NCBI RefSeq assembly: GCF_004959765.1
Contig: NZ_SJZD01000003.1
Location: 186,001-250,000 of the forward strand
Direction of reading: 5' to 3'
Origin: Flavobacterium sp. H122
GTDB taxonomy: Bacteria; Bacteroidota; Bacteroidia; Flavobacteriales; Flavobacteriaceae
Length of the DNA stretch: 64,000 nt
Part shown: piece after piece, positions 27,339 to 35,500 of the stretch
Layout: each line of letters starts with the position of its first letter
Numbering within the stretch: position 1 is the stretch's first letter
Translations under genes and position numbers: made by a program
Notes under the pieces: model-generated
Told to the model about the DNA's origin: nothing
Databases searched by the model: none
The model's input: only the letters and a program-made list of their open reading frames with translations

Positions 27339-28421
27339 ATGAGTATCACAAAACATAACTGGACAAAAGAAGAAATAATTGAAATTTACAATAAACCATT
27401 AATGGATTTGTTGTATGAGGCAGCTGCAGTTCACAGGGAACATCATGACCCTAATGTAGTTCAGGTTTCTACTTTACTGTCAATTAAAACAGGAGGGTGT
27501 CCGGAAGATTGTGGTTATTGTCCTCAGGCAGCGCGTTATCATACTGATGTTGAAGGGAATGATTTAATGGGTGTACAGCAGGTAAAAGCACAGGCTTTAC
27601 GCGCTAAGGAATCAGGCTCGTCACGTGTTTGTATGGGAGCGGCCTGGCGTAATGTTAAGGATGGTCCGGAATTTGATCAGGTTTTAGAGATGGTTAGAAC
27701 TATCAATAAGCTGGATATGGAAGTTTGCTGTACATTGGGAATGTTAACAGAAAACCAGGCAAAACGTCTGGCAGAAGCAGGATTGTACGCTTACAATCAT
27801 AACTTAGACACTTCGGAAGAATATTATAAGGAAGTGATCTCAACACGTGGTTTTGAAGATAGAATTCAAACTATTGAAAATGTTAGAAAAACCAATGTTA
27901 CTGTTTGCAGCGGAGGTATTATAGGTATGGGTGAAAGTGTTGAAGACCGTGCAGGAATGCTTGTGGCACTGTCTACATTAAATCCGCAGCCGGAATCAGT
28001 GCCTATTAATGCTTTAGTGGCAGTTGAAGGCACTCCTATGGAAGATCAAAAACCTGTTGAAATTTGGGATATGATCCGTATGGTTGCCACTACACGTATT
28101 GTTATGCCTGAAACACAGGTTCGTTTGTCGGCAGGAAGAACGGAAATGTCGAGAGAAGGTCAGGCAATGTGTTTCTTTGCCGGAGCGAATTCTATTTTTG
28201 CCGGAGATAAGTTGTTAACGACTCCAAATCCAGATGTGAATGAAGATATGAAAATGTTTGAAATGCTAGGATTAAAACCTCAAAAACCTTTCATAAAGAA
28301 GATGCAACCTGAAACTGTTGAGGCTTGTGATTCGGAATATGAATCATTAGGTGAAAAGCCAAGATGGTCCCGTCCCGGTCATGAAATTGAAAGAAATCTT
28401 GAAGCGGCAGGTAAGAAATAA
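27339..28421 (+). CDS. bioB: Biotin synthase
   Basis: A 360-residue radical SAM enzyme that inserts sulfur into dethiobiotin. The SAM-cluster motif is in SIKTGGCPEDCGYCPQAARY (CxxxCxxC), followed by the [2Fe-2S] ligand region and SRVCMGAAWRN, YNHNLDTS (about 150), and VSAGR-type RLSAGRTEMSREGQ. I use the ATG at 27339; the longer frame beginning at a TTG at 27315 starts inside the -7 promoter box. No other biotin genes are adjacent. A strong terminator follows the stop. Confidence 0.97.
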   Translation: MSITKHNWTKEEIIEIYNKPLMDLLYEAAAVHREHHDPNVVQVSTLLSIKTGGCPEDCGYCPQAARYHTDVEGNDLMGVQQVKAQALRAKESGSSRVCMGAAWRNVKDGPEFDQVLEMVRTINKLDMEVCCTLGMLTENQAKRLAEAGLYAYNHNLDTSEEYYKEVISTRGFEDRIQTIENVRKTNVTVCSGGIIGMGESVEDRAGMLVALSTLNPQPESVPINALVAVEGTPMEDQKPVEIWDMIRMVATTRIVMPETQVRLSAGRTEMSREGQAMCFFAGANSIFAGDKLLTTPNPDVNEDMKMFEMLGLKPQKPFIKKMQPETVEACDSEYESLGEKPRWSRPGHEIERNLEAAGKK

Positions 28422-28430
28422 GAAATAAAA

Positions 28431-28459
28431 AGAAAAGCTCCTTATTTAGGAGCTTTTCT
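28431..28459. terminator. Bidirectional terminator between bioB and the small CTERM gene
   Basis: AGAAAAGCTCCT and AGGAGCTTTTCT form a perfect 12-bp stem with a 5-nt loop; both flanks are A/T runs and the genes converge. Confidence 0.9.
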
Positions 28460-28461
28460 TT

Positions 28462-28680
28462 TTATTTCTTATGAAGTAATTGCTGTTTTCTGAAAATATA
28501 AAATGCTGTTAATAAACCAATAATTACTAGAATCCATATATTGGAATCTATTGGTATTCCCGGAGGAGGAGCCTTTTTTGGCTGCGGAGGAGAAGGGATA
28601 GCTCCAAACGCATTAATACAACTTAATAAATTAAGGGTAAAAATTACCAGCAGGTTAATATGATTTGGTCTCTTTTTCAT
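28462..28680 (-). CDS. Small PID-CTERM-like anchored protein
   Basis: A 72-residue protein made of a signal peptide (HINLLVIFTLNLLSCINAFG), a Pro-rich stretch (PSPPQPKKAPPPGIPID), one membrane segment (IWILVIIGLLTAFYIF) and a basic tail (RKQQLLHKK). The PID motif before a membrane helix and basic end is the layout of the PID-CTERM proteins of Flavobacteriia, thought to be recognised by an exosortase-type enzyme. The link is from memory of the family pattern. No exosortase is in this window. Confidence 0.72.
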   Translation of the reverse strand: MKKRPNHINLLVIFTLNLLSCINAFGAIPSPPQPKKAPPPGIPIDSNIWILVIIGLLTAFYIFRKQQLLHKK

Positions 28681-28761
28681 AGGTTGTAAAAGTAAAAAAA
28701 AAAAATTACTAACAAAATTTTATTTACCATTAATGCCTTATTAATGAAGTAAATAAAAAAA

Positions 28762-29709
28762 TTAAAAACTATACGTTAATCCTATTCCTAAAATTTGTTT
28801 TAATTGAAGTTTAGGTCCCACAGTAACCTGTTCTCCGTTCACTTCCTCTTTTGCTTTAATGTCGTCATCATAAATGAAATGTGTACCTATGTTGGCACGG
28901 ACAAATTTATTTACTACTAAATCGAATTGGATTTGCCAGTTTAAATCTATATTTCCAAAATTATTCAGGTAATCTGAATAAAAGCTTATCCTGTTTTCCA
29001 GATAGATATTGCGGAAGATTTCATCCTTGTGATATCCCGTAATTAATGCTCCCACTTCATTTCTGGATTTTTTTCCTTTTGTTACTAAATTTCCATCAAT
29101 ATCATAAACAGCTTTAGTAACTCCAAAGGCACCTTCGTTTGCTAATGTCTGGTTTAAAACCAAGGTGGTTTTCTGTGTCAGTGGAGAAAGATAAATTTTT
29201 AATTTTTGTTCTTTATTGATGTATTCGGTACCAACACCTAAAAATAGATAAGCAGGGGCAAAAAGGCCTGAAATAGCTTTTTCGGTATTTGGATACTGAT
29301 AACCGTTTGTAAACTGAGTGTTGAAATTAAACTTGGCAGAATAAAACCAGTTGGAAATGGTGTCTTTTCTAAATCCAAATGTGGAATTAAATGCTATTGC
29401 ATCATCAGTTTTTCTTAATTCAACACCATCCTGTTTGTTTACTCCATAGCGGAATAAAAATTCATTGTGCCATTTCGTGTTTTTGTGTTCGTAAATTCTT
29501 TTGATTTCACCTTTTAATAAACCTGAAATAGAGTTGTTTCCTCCTGCATTCCAGTTTACAAATGAAATTTGATTAACATCAAAACCAAACTTGTGTAATT
29601 TTTTCCAGTGGGTTGTTGAATCCGGTAGTTGTGTGATAATCTTATCCTGTGCTGCAAATTGATTTGATATAAGAAAAACAAATACAATAAGAGTTTTTAA
29701 AGCTTTCAT
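28762..29709 (-). CDS. DUF3078 outer-membrane protein
   Basis: The start is the ATG at 29709, which begins a signal peptide (MKALKTLIVFVFLISNQFAAQ); the open frame upstream runs back into a tRNA-Ala gene and is not coding. The mature protein (315 residues in all) is rich in alternating aromatic strands, such as WHNEFLFRYGVNKQDG and SNWFYSAKFNFNTQF, and ends in ILGIGLTYSF, an outer-membrane beta-barrel end with terminal Phe. It matches the DUF3078 pattern (GFDVNQISFVNWNAGGNNSI near the N-terminus). Function unknown. Confidence 0.85.
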   Translation of the reverse strand: MKALKTLIVFVFLISNQFAAQDKIITQLPDSTTHWKKLHKFGFDVNQISFVNWNAGGNNSISGLLKGEIKRIYEHKNTKWHNEFLFRYGVNKQDGVELRKTDDAIAFNSTFGFRKDTISNWFYSAKFNFNTQFTNGYQYPNTEKAISGLFAPAYLFLGVGTEYINKEQKLKIYLSPLTQKTTLVLNQTLANEGAFGVTKAVYDIDGNLVTKGKKSRNEVGALITGYHKDEIFRNIYLENRISFYSDYLNNFGNIDLNWQIQFDLVVNKFVRANIGTHFIYDDDIKAKEEVNGEQVTVGPKLQLKQILGIGLTYSF

Positions 29710-29740
29710 TCTTTTTTGTTTTTGGGGCTGTCTAAAGTAA

Positions 29741-29763
29741 AACGTCCCGATAATCGGGACGTT
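29741..29763 (-). terminator. Terminator-like hairpin after the tRNA-Ala gene
   Basis: AACGTCCCGAT and ATCGGGACGTT form an 11-bp perfect stem with a 1-nt centre, downstream of the tRNA on the minus strand and followed there by TTTTA. Confidence 0.6.
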
Positions 29764-29765
29764 TA

Positions 29766-29788
29766 TGGTTTTGGTTTTGGTTTTGGTT
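29766..29788. repeat. GGTTTT tandem repeat (four GG tracts)
   Basis: The plus strand reads GGTTTT three times and then GG, giving four GG pairs separated by TTTT between tRNA-Ala and the terminator hairpin. It could fold as a two-tetrad G-quadruplex. Confidence 0.7.
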
Positions 29789-29794
29789 AATTTG

Positions 29795-29868
29795 TGGAGA
29801 ATATCGGAGTCGAACCGATGACCTCCTGCGTGCAAGGCAGGCGCTCTAGCCAGCTGAGCTAATCCCCC
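29795..29868 (-). tRNA. tRNA-Ala (TGC)
   Basis: 74 nt. Acceptor GGGGGAT pairs with ATTCTCC through wobbles, D arm GCTCAGCTGGCTAGAGC, anticodon loop TTGCACG (anticodon TGC) and T arm TCGG-TTCGACT-CCGA. CCA is not encoded. Confidence 0.95.
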
Positions 29869-29959
29869 GTAGCGAAGCCAAATATACTATTTTTATTTAA
29901 AAAATTTCATGTCTTAAAAAATTTAACAAAAAAGCTGAATTTTAATAAAAATTTAATTG

Positions 29960-30033
29960 TGGAGAATACCGGATTCGAACCGGTCGCCTCTTGCCTGCCA
30001 GGCAAGCGCTCTAGCCAAATGAGCTAATCCCCC
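29960..30033 (-). tRNA. tRNA-Ala (GGC)
   Basis: 74 nt. Acceptor GGGGGAT/ATTCTCC as in the neighbouring tRNA-Ala, anticodon stem CTTGC/GCAAG with loop CTGGCAG (anticodon GGC), and T arm CCGG-TTCGAAT-CCGG. The two Ala isoacceptors are 91 bp apart on the same strand. Confidence 0.95.
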
Positions 30034-30075
30034 TTTTTAACGAAGTCAAATATATTGATTTTATTTAAATATGTT

Positions 30076-30083
30076 TACTTTTG
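30076..30083 (+). promoter_or_regulatory. -7 promoter box for the ferredoxin gene
   Basis: TACTTTTG matches TAnnTTTG, 13 bp before the ATG. Confidence 0.45.
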
Positions 30084-30096
30084 AAAAAAAAATCAG

Positions 30097-30429
30097 ATGG
30101 CAGCAGATATTACCGTAGTAATAACAGATAGAGAAGGAGTGTCTCACAAAGTTCAAGCTCCTACCGATATGAATATGAATATTATGGAATTGGTTCGTGC
30201 TTACGAATTGGCTCCAGAGGGGACTATCGGAATCTGCGGAGGTATGGCAATGTGTGCTTCGTGTCAGTGTTATGTGTTAAATGATGTTGTACTGCCTGAA
30301 AAAAGCGACGAAGAAGATGCAATGCTTTGGGAAGCCTTTAATGTAAAGGAAAACAGCCGTTTAGGATGTCAAATAGCAATTACACCCGAAATAGATGGGC
30401 TGGAAGTGGAGTTAGCACCTGAAGGCTAA
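30097..30429 (+). CDS. [2Fe-2S] adrenodoxin-type ferredoxin
   Basis: A 110-residue cytoplasmic electron carrier. The cluster ligands are visible in GICGGMAMCASCQCYV (C-x5-C-x2-C) around residues 47-60 and the fourth Cys in SRLGCQIAI near residue 90. This is the adrenodoxin/ISC-type ferredoxin pattern. The redox partner is not encoded nearby. Its stop codon overlaps that of the convergent phosphoesterase gene by a few bases. Confidence 0.92.
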   Translation: MAADITVVITDREGVSHKVQAPTDMNMNIMELVRAYELAPEGTIGICGGMAMCASCQCYVLNDVVLPEKSDEEDAMLWEAFNVKENSRLGCQIAITPEIDGLEVELAPEG

Positions 30430-31325
30430 ACATAATCCTTCAATGCCTTAGGTCTTTCAAGATATTCTTTTACAATTTGAAGGGTACCGTCATCACGGGT
30501 GTCAATAAACCATTTTATAAGGGCAATTTCTCCATTTTCAATTTCTATTCCTGTTATTGAGCGTGGATGTACACAACTTCCGTCATTAAAATAATTGGCC
30601 TGACTATCGTTAGGTTTTGAAAACCTAGGACGATGGGTGTGACCTGTGATAGTAATTTTATTATTGTTTTCTAAAATCCATTTTTTAATTCTGCGTTCCA
30701 CTTTTATAAGCTCAACATAGTTTTTTGCAGGGCTTGTAGGATCTTTGATTCCCCAAATTTGTAATGGTTTCCATAAAACCCGAACCATGAATTGGTTTAT
30801 TTTCCAGCCCACATAGTTCATAAAATCAGCCTGATGGCCGTGTATTAAGAAGAGTTCCTGTTTGGTGTCTTTATGCTCGAGAATAATACTTTCGTGATAG
30901 ACTAACCCAGGCATCAAAGGAACCTTTTGACCTAGATTCATGTCAAAATATTCCGAAAAATTTCTTTTGACAACATTAGGATTTCTAAAAATCATGTCAT
31001 GATTGCCCCAAATCATGTTCAACCTATTTTCCAGGTAAAACTTTTGCAGTAATAGATAGACGTTCTTATTAGATTCAAATACATCTTTGAAGAATAAATT
31101 CTCCCATAGTTCGTCACCGTCTCCTAATTCAATATAATGAAATCCATTTTTTAAATATTGAGACAAGGCATGAAAGAAGATATTTCGGTTGTTGGCAAAG
31201 TCGTCAGCATAGCTGCCATCACTTCTGTGGCAATCGCTAAAAAAGATGAATTTAGAAGTATCATCAAAAGGGATTCTGATGGCATTTTTGTAAGCTCGGT
31301 CTAATCGGTCTTTTGATGATAACAT
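30426..31325 (-). CDS. Calcineurin-like metallophosphoesterase
   Basis: A 299-residue protein with the binuclear metal motifs of the family: FFSDCHRSDGS (D-x-H, about residue 30), ELGDGDELWE (GDxxD-like), WGNHDMIF (GNHD), LIHGHQAD and TGHTHRP. The overall pattern resembles LpxH-type UDP-diacylglucosamine pyrophosphatases but the protein is longer, so the substrate is uncertain. It converges with the ferredoxin gene, with overlapping stop codons. The gene for a DUF3050 protein lies 14 bp upstream on the same strand, so the two may be co-transcribed. Confidence 0.85.
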   Translation of the reverse strand: MLSSKDRLDRAYKNAIRIPFDDTSKFIFFSDCHRSDGSYADDFANNRNIFFHALSQYLKNGFHYIELGDGDELWENLFFKDVFESNKNVYLLLQKFYLENRLNMIWGNHDMIFRNPNVVKRNFSEYFDMNLGQKVPLMPGLVYHESIILEHKDTKQELFLIHGHQADFMNYVGWKINQFMVRVLWKPLQIWGIKDPTSPAKNYVELIKVERRIKKWILENNNKITITGHTHRPRFSKPNDSQANYFNDGSCVHPRSITGIEIENGEIALIKWFIDTRDDGTLQIVKEYLERPKALKDYV

Positions 31326-31339
31326 TTATGAAATCAGAT

Positions 31340-32125
31340 TTAAGCTAAAGATAACTCTTTTTCTTTAATCGTTTTTTCGATAGCATTCCATAATCCAATT
31401 CTTTTCTCTAAAGCTTCTATGGCAACTTCCTCCATTTCCTTCCATTTAATTGGATCGTTTTCGGCTAATTCTTCAATCATTTTCATGGCCATTGGTCCAT
31501 GTTCATCAGCATCTAATTCGATGTGTCTTTCAAAATAATAGATAAGCTTGGATAAATCGGTTTCCGGGAATGATGCCTTAAAGTTTCGTAATATTTCGGT
31601 AAACATATTAGGAATCAAATCTTCACGACCAAAAGTAAATGCCGAAGCTATTTCGTGCGCTTTTCCTCTTTCAATAACTTTAAAAGTGAAGTTTAAGAAA
31701 TCTTTTACGGCATTATCCAAATGACTGTTTTTAATTGCAACAAAAATGTTTTTTGTGCCTTCAACTTCATGTAAAAACTGTTCAATTTCAGTTGTAGAAG
31801 CGTTGCAGTCCTGCATAGCCTCTATGTACATTTCGTAATGACTTAATCGTCTTCCGTCCATGGCTAAATCCGATTCTTCTGCTAAAACAATTTCGTTGAT
31901 TAAATAACGTGTTTCCGGATTTGCAGAAGCTACCCAAGGCGTCGTAGTACAAGTTAATTTTTGTTGCAGTGCTTTTAGCAATGACATAAAATCCCAAACA
32001 GCGTAGATGTGAATTTCAAGAAATGAATTCAGGTCCTCTATGGTTTTTATTTGGGAGTATAAAGGATGGTTAAGTAAAACATCCTTTTGGGTTTGGATAT
32101 TTTTATTGATAGATTGTATGTTCAT
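31340..32125 (-). CDS. DUF3050 (haem-oxygenase-like fold) protein
   Basis: I start at the ATG at 32125 (MNIQSINKNIQTQ, 261 residues); the 13-codon extension upstream lies in A/T-rich leader DNA. The protein is all-helical with many conserved-looking His and Glu residues: FLEIHIYAVWDFMSLLK (about 35-50), INEIVLAEESD, LSHYEMYIEAM, and YYFERHIELDADEHGPMA. These are spaced like the diiron/haem-oxygenase-like ligands of DUF3050 proteins. The activity is not known. It lies between the phosphoesterase and acyl-CoA dehydrogenase genes on one strand, separated from the latter by a terminator. Confidence 0.83.
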   Translation of the reverse strand: MNIQSINKNIQTQKDVLLNHPLYSQIKTIEDLNSFLEIHIYAVWDFMSLLKALQQKLTCTTTPWVASANPETRYLINEIVLAEESDLAMDGRRLSHYEMYIEAMQDCNASTTEIEQFLHEVEGTKNIFVAIKNSHLDNAVKDFLNFTFKVIERGKAHEIASAFTFGREDLIPNMFTEILRNFKASFPETDLSKLIYYFERHIELDADEHGPMAMKMIEELAENDPIKWKEMEEVAIEALEKRIGLWNAIEKTIKEKELSLA

Positions 32126-32149
32126 AGGAGAAATATTTCTACAAAAATA

Positions 32150-32181
32150 AAGAAAGCTCCTCAAAAAGAGAAGCTTTCTAT
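32150..32181 (-). terminator. Terminator of the acyl-CoA dehydrogenase gene
   Basis: AGAAAGCT and AGCTTTCT pair (minus strand, with CTC/GAG extension), followed by TTTATTTTTG on the minus strand. Confidence 0.78.
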
Positions 32182-32190
32182 CTATTTCTT

Positions 32191-32214
32191 GTCACACTGA
32201 GCTTGTCGAAGTGT
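32191..32214. repeat. REP-like palindromic element
   Basis: TGTCACACTGAGCTTGTC followed by GAAGTGTT contains CACTGAGC...GAAGTG, a small imperfect palindrome matching a short interspersed sequence I know from many bacterial genomes (CACTGAGC-TTGTCGAAGTG). It lies between the terminator and the stop of the acyl-CoA dehydrogenase gene. Confidence 0.5.
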
Positions 32215-33392
32215 TATTTAAATGCAGAGAAACCGGTAACATCCATACCTGTAATTAATAAGTGGATATCGTGTGTTCCTTCGTAAGTAATAACCGATTC
32301 TAAGTTCATCATATGACGCATGATTGAATATTCACCGGTAATACCCATTCCACCTAACATTTGACGTGCTTCGCGGGCAATTTCAACTGCCATGTTTACA
32401 TTATTTCTTTTTGCCATTGAAATCTGAGCCGAAGTTGCTCTTCCTTCGTTACGTAAAACACCTAATCTCCAAGTTAATAATTGAGCTTTAGTGATTTCAG
32501 TTATCATTTCGGCTAATTTCTTTTGTTGCAATTGAGTTGCTCCAATAGGTTTGTCAAACTGGATTCTCTCCTTAGAATATCTTAAAGCGGTGTCATAACA
32601 ATCCATTGCGGCACCAATAGCACCCCAAGCGATTCCGTAACGTGCCGAATCTAAACACCCCAGAGGAGCTCCCAATCCAGATTTGTTAGGTAATAAATTT
32701 TCTTTAGGGACTTTTACATTGTCGAAAATAAGTTCACCAGTTGAAGAAGCTCTTAATGACCATTTATTGTGCGTTTCTGGAGTTGTGAAACCTTCCATAC
32801 CACGCTCAACGATTAAACCGTGAATTCTGCCTTCTTCATTTTTTGCCCATACTACAGCAATTTGTGCAAAAGGAGCATTTGAAATCCACATTTTAGCACC
32901 ATTTAAAAGATAATGATCTCCCATATCTTTAAAATTGGTTATCATTCCGCCTGGATTTGAACCATGATCAGGTTCTGTTAAGCCAAAACAGCCAATCCAT
33001 TCGCCGGTAGCTAATTTTGGCAAATATTTTTTACGTTGTTCTTCATTTCCGTATTTCCAGATAGGATACATTACTAAAGAAGATTGTACTGATGAAGTTG
33101 AACGGATTCCGGAATCACCACGCTCAATTTCCTGCATGATTAATCCGTAAGAAATTTGATCTAGGCCAGCTCCGCCGTATTCAACTGGGATATAAGGGCC
33201 AAATCCTCCAATTTCAGCAAGACCTTTTACAATTTGATGAGGGAATTCTGCTTTTTGTGCATATTCTTCGATAATAGGCGAAACTTCACGTTTTACCCAG
33301 GCACGTGTAGCTTCACGTACTAATTTATGTTCATCTGTTAGTAAATCATCTAACAGGTAGTAATCAGGTGATTGAAATAAATCTGGTTTCAT
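32214..33392 (-). CDS. Acyl-CoA dehydrogenase, glutaryl-CoA dehydrogenase type
   Basis: A 392-residue flavoenzyme. FAD and substrate motifs are visible: GCFGLTEPDHGSNPGGM (about 130-146), WISNAPFAQIAVVWAK, RIQFDKPIGATQLQQKKLA and the end region with the catalytic Glu in ITYEGTHDIHLLITG (about 365-378). The Arg/Ser pattern and the general sequence resemble glutaryl-CoA dehydrogenases that oxidise and decarboxylate glutaryl-CoA in Lys/Trp breakdown. The exact substrate is inferred. It stands alone, with a terminator downstream. Confidence 0.92.
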   Translation of the reverse strand: MKPDLFQSPDYYLLDDLLTDEHKLVREATRAWVKREVSPIIEEYAQKAEFPHQIVKGLAEIGGFGPYIPVEYGGAGLDQISYGLIMQEIERGDSGIRSTSSVQSSLVMYPIWKYGNEEQRKKYLPKLATGEWIGCFGLTEPDHGSNPGGMITNFKDMGDHYLLNGAKMWISNAPFAQIAVVWAKNEEGRIHGLIVERGMEGFTTPETHNKWSLRASSTGELIFDNVKVPKENLLPNKSGLGAPLGCLDSARYGIAWGAIGAAMDCYDTALRYSKERIQFDKPIGATQLQQKKLAEMITEITKAQLLTWRLGVLRNEGRATSAQISMAKRNNVNMAVEIAREARQMLGGMGITGEYSIMRHMMNLESVITYEGTHDIHLLITGMDVTGFSAFK

Positions 33393-33652
33393 AATTCATT
33401 TTTTAGTGTAACAAATGTAAATAAAGATCTTAACAAATCAATTTGGGAATGTTATAAATTTTTTGATTTTGCGATTGAACAGAATTTATTGATTAAATGT
33501 TAAATTTAAGAAAAAACTTATAAAAATTTCAAGAACAACAAAGGCTTTTGTTTATATTGCAGTAAATTCTTACTTTTTTAATTTTTAAAGAGTAAGTGCT
33601 AAAAGATGAGCTGAAAAGTTTTTTAAAAATACTCATAGTTGAAACAACCGAT

Positions 33653-35227
33653 ATGTTAAACATTATAAAAAAGTACTTGAAACTTAACAAGTATTATAAT
33701 CAGGAAGAATTATTTGAAGAAGCTTTTTTGTCACATCCCAATTATCCAAGCTTATATGCGGTTACAGATTCACTGAACTATGTGTCTATTGAAAATCTGG
33801 CCGTAAAGATTCCTAAGGAACAATTTTCCGAATTACCTGAAATTTTTACCGCAGTTTTTAAACGTGAACTTTTTTTAGTGACGAAAGAGGAATCCTCTGT
33901 TTTGATTGAAGATGATAAAGGCAAAAAAGTAAAATTATCTTTTGATGAATTTCTTAGTGATTGGGATCAGATTATTCTTGTAGTTGAGCCAAATGCTGAG
34001 GAAAATAATATTGATTTAAAAAATAATTACTCAAAATGGTTCTTGTATCTATTGCCTGTTGGATTATTGGTCCTTTTATCGGTTTTTTCCAATAATTTTT
34101 CTGTATCCGGTTTTCTTACTTTAGGAACAACACTTATAGGTTTAGGATTAAGTGTTTTGATTTTACAGGAAAAATATGGAATAAAAACAGAAGTTGGTTC
34201 AAAGCTTTGCAATCTCGGCACAGAAACATCGTGTGACTCAGTTATCAGATCAGATAAAGGTGAAATTATTAAAGGCTTGAGTTTTTATGATTTACCCATT
34301 TTGTTTTTTGGAATTAATTTTCTGGCATTGCTGTTAAGCCCGGAGACTTCTGGTGTTATAATATCCATATTGAGTCTGATTTCTATCCCATTTCTTTTTT
34401 ATTCTGTTTGGCTGCAAAAAAATCAAATTAAAAAGTGGTGCTTGCTGTGTCTGGCTGTATCGTCAGTGATTCTTATTCAGGGATTTTTCTTTCTTATCGG
34501 AAAATCTTTTTTTGGAAGTGATTTTGTTTCAGGGATTTTAAATTACTTAATGTCTTCAGTTATAATAGGTTCAGCATGGTTCTTAATCAGGCCTTTATTA
34601 GAGAAAGAAATAAAATTAAAAGATGAATTAAATACTCATAAACGTTTCAAAAGGAATTTTAAAGTTTTCAGATTTATGATGAAAAAAATAGAAGTCCAGG
34701 AGGGTTTTGAAAGTTTAAAAGGTATTACATATGGGGATTCAAACGCAGTAGTAAAATTAACATTTTTCTTAAGTCCAAGCTGCGGGCATTGTCACAAAGC
34801 CTTTAAGGATGCTGTAAGCCTTTTTGAAAAAAACCGCGACAAGATTTATCTAAAAATCCTTTTTAATGTAAACCCTGAAAATCGGGACAACAAATATTTA
34901 CAAATCGTGGAAACGCTGCTGACTTTAAATTCTTCAGATGAAGAAATAGCAAAAGAGGCATTAAATGATTGGCATGGTAAAAATTTAGGTATTGAAATGT
35001 GGAAAGAGAAATGGCCTTCATTAACGCACGATATGATAGTAAATAACCAACTGCAAAAACAATATGAGTGGTGTTTAGTAAACAATTTTAACTATACGCC
35101 GGTAAAAATAGTTAATAACGAATTGTTTCCAAATGAATATGAATTAAATGATTTGCAATATTTTATTAATGAATACTCAGAAGAAGCGGTTATGCTGCAA
35201 AATGAAGAAAATCTAAAAATAGTATAA
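33653..35227 (+). CDS. C39-like/VKOR/thioredoxin fusion 1, putative peptide disulfide-forming protein
   Basis: A 525-residue membrane protein. Residues 1-115 resemble a C39 peptidase-like domain (HPNYPSLYAVTDSLNYVSIE) without a catalytic Cys, so it may only bind leaders. Then come about five membrane helices of a VKOR domain with Cys186/Cys194 and the CLLC pair Cys263/Cys266. The C-terminal thioredoxin/DsbA-like domain has SPSCGHCHKAF (Cys377/Cys380). I use the ATG at 33653, not the GTG at 33596, because then every Cys matches the position in the paralogue at 39384-40958. Six small peptide genes follow. The fusion would pass electrons from the thioredoxin domain to quinone and make disulfides in the peptides (inferred). 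Confidence 0.9.
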   Translation: MLNIIKKYLKLNKYYNQEELFEEAFLSHPNYPSLYAVTDSLNYVSIENLAVKIPKEQFSELPEIFTAVFKRELFLVTKEESSVLIEDDKGKKVKLSFDEFLSDWDQIILVVEPNAEENNIDLKNNYSKWFLYLLPVGLLVLLSVFSNNFSVSGFLTLGTTLIGLGLSVLILQEKYGIKTEVGSKLCNLGTETSCDSVIRSDKGEIIKGLSFYDLPILFFGINFLALLLSPETSGVIISILSLISIPFLFYSVWLQKNQIKKWCLLCLAVSSVILIQGFFFLIGKSFFGSDFVSGILNYLMSSVIIGSAWFLIRPLLEKEIKLKDELNTHKRFKRNFKVFRFMMKKIEVQEGFESLKGITYGDSNAVVKLTFFLSPSCGHCHKAFKDAVSLFEKNRDKIYLKILFNVNPENRDNKYLQIVETLLTLNSSDEEIAKEALNDWHGKNLGIEMWKEKWPSLTHDMIVNNQLQKQYEWCLVNNFNYTPVKIVNNELFPNEYELNDLQYFINEYSEEAVMLQNEENLKIV

Positions 35228-35248
35228 AAATATTCCTGGCCGGAAATA

Positions 35249-35280
35249 GACTGAATCCCACAGTCGTTAAATGATTGGGA
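35249..35280 (+). promoter_or_regulatory. Candidate H-type pseudoknot, copy A
   Basis: Stem 1: GACTG (35249-35253) with CAGTC (35261-35265). Stem 2: TCCCA (35256-35260) with TGGGA (35276-35280). Loops are 2, 0 and 10 nt, which suits an H-type pseudoknot. It lies between the first fusion gene and the first peptide gene. A TTCC/GGAA hairpin sits just 5' (35233-35246). Copies B and C preserve the pairing with changed bases. Confidence 0.6.
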
Positions 35281-35306
35281 AATCTTAATTATTAAAATTA
35301 TTAATC

Positions 35307-35477
35307 ATGTTAAAAAACATTTTAAACTTAGAAGGTGCTCAAGAATTGGCAAATAATGAACTAAAAAAAGTAAATGGGGGAAATCCTCCTGTTCCTCCTG
35401 GTTTATGCTACTGTGAGGACTTGGGGTATGAGGTTGATTGCGATTATTATGACCAAATATGTCCATTAAATAATTAA
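35307..35477 (+). CDS. GG-leader Cys-rich peptide precursor 1
   Basis: 56 residues. The leader MLKNILNLEGAQELANNELK continues to KVNGG at residue 25, and the core is Pro-rich then carries four Cys (C-x-C-x8-C-x6-C). The core is nearly identical to that of precursor 9 (41476-41646). It is the first peptide gene after the fusion protein, directly downstream of pseudoknot copy A. Confidence 0.85.
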   Translation: MLKNILNLEGAQELANNELKKVNGGNPPVPPGLCYCEDLGYEVDCDYYDQICPLNN

Positions 35478-35500
35478 TAAAAAACTAAAAATTTTCAATC

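Noticed and set aside
29710..29835. N-terminal extension of the DUF3078 protein
   Set aside because: The frame runs into the tRNA-Ala gene and the GGTTTT repeat; a clear signal peptide starts at 29709.
33596..33652. GTG start giving 18-19 extra residues for fusion protein 1
   Set aside because: The paralogue starts at the position equal to the ATG at 33653, with all Cys then in register.
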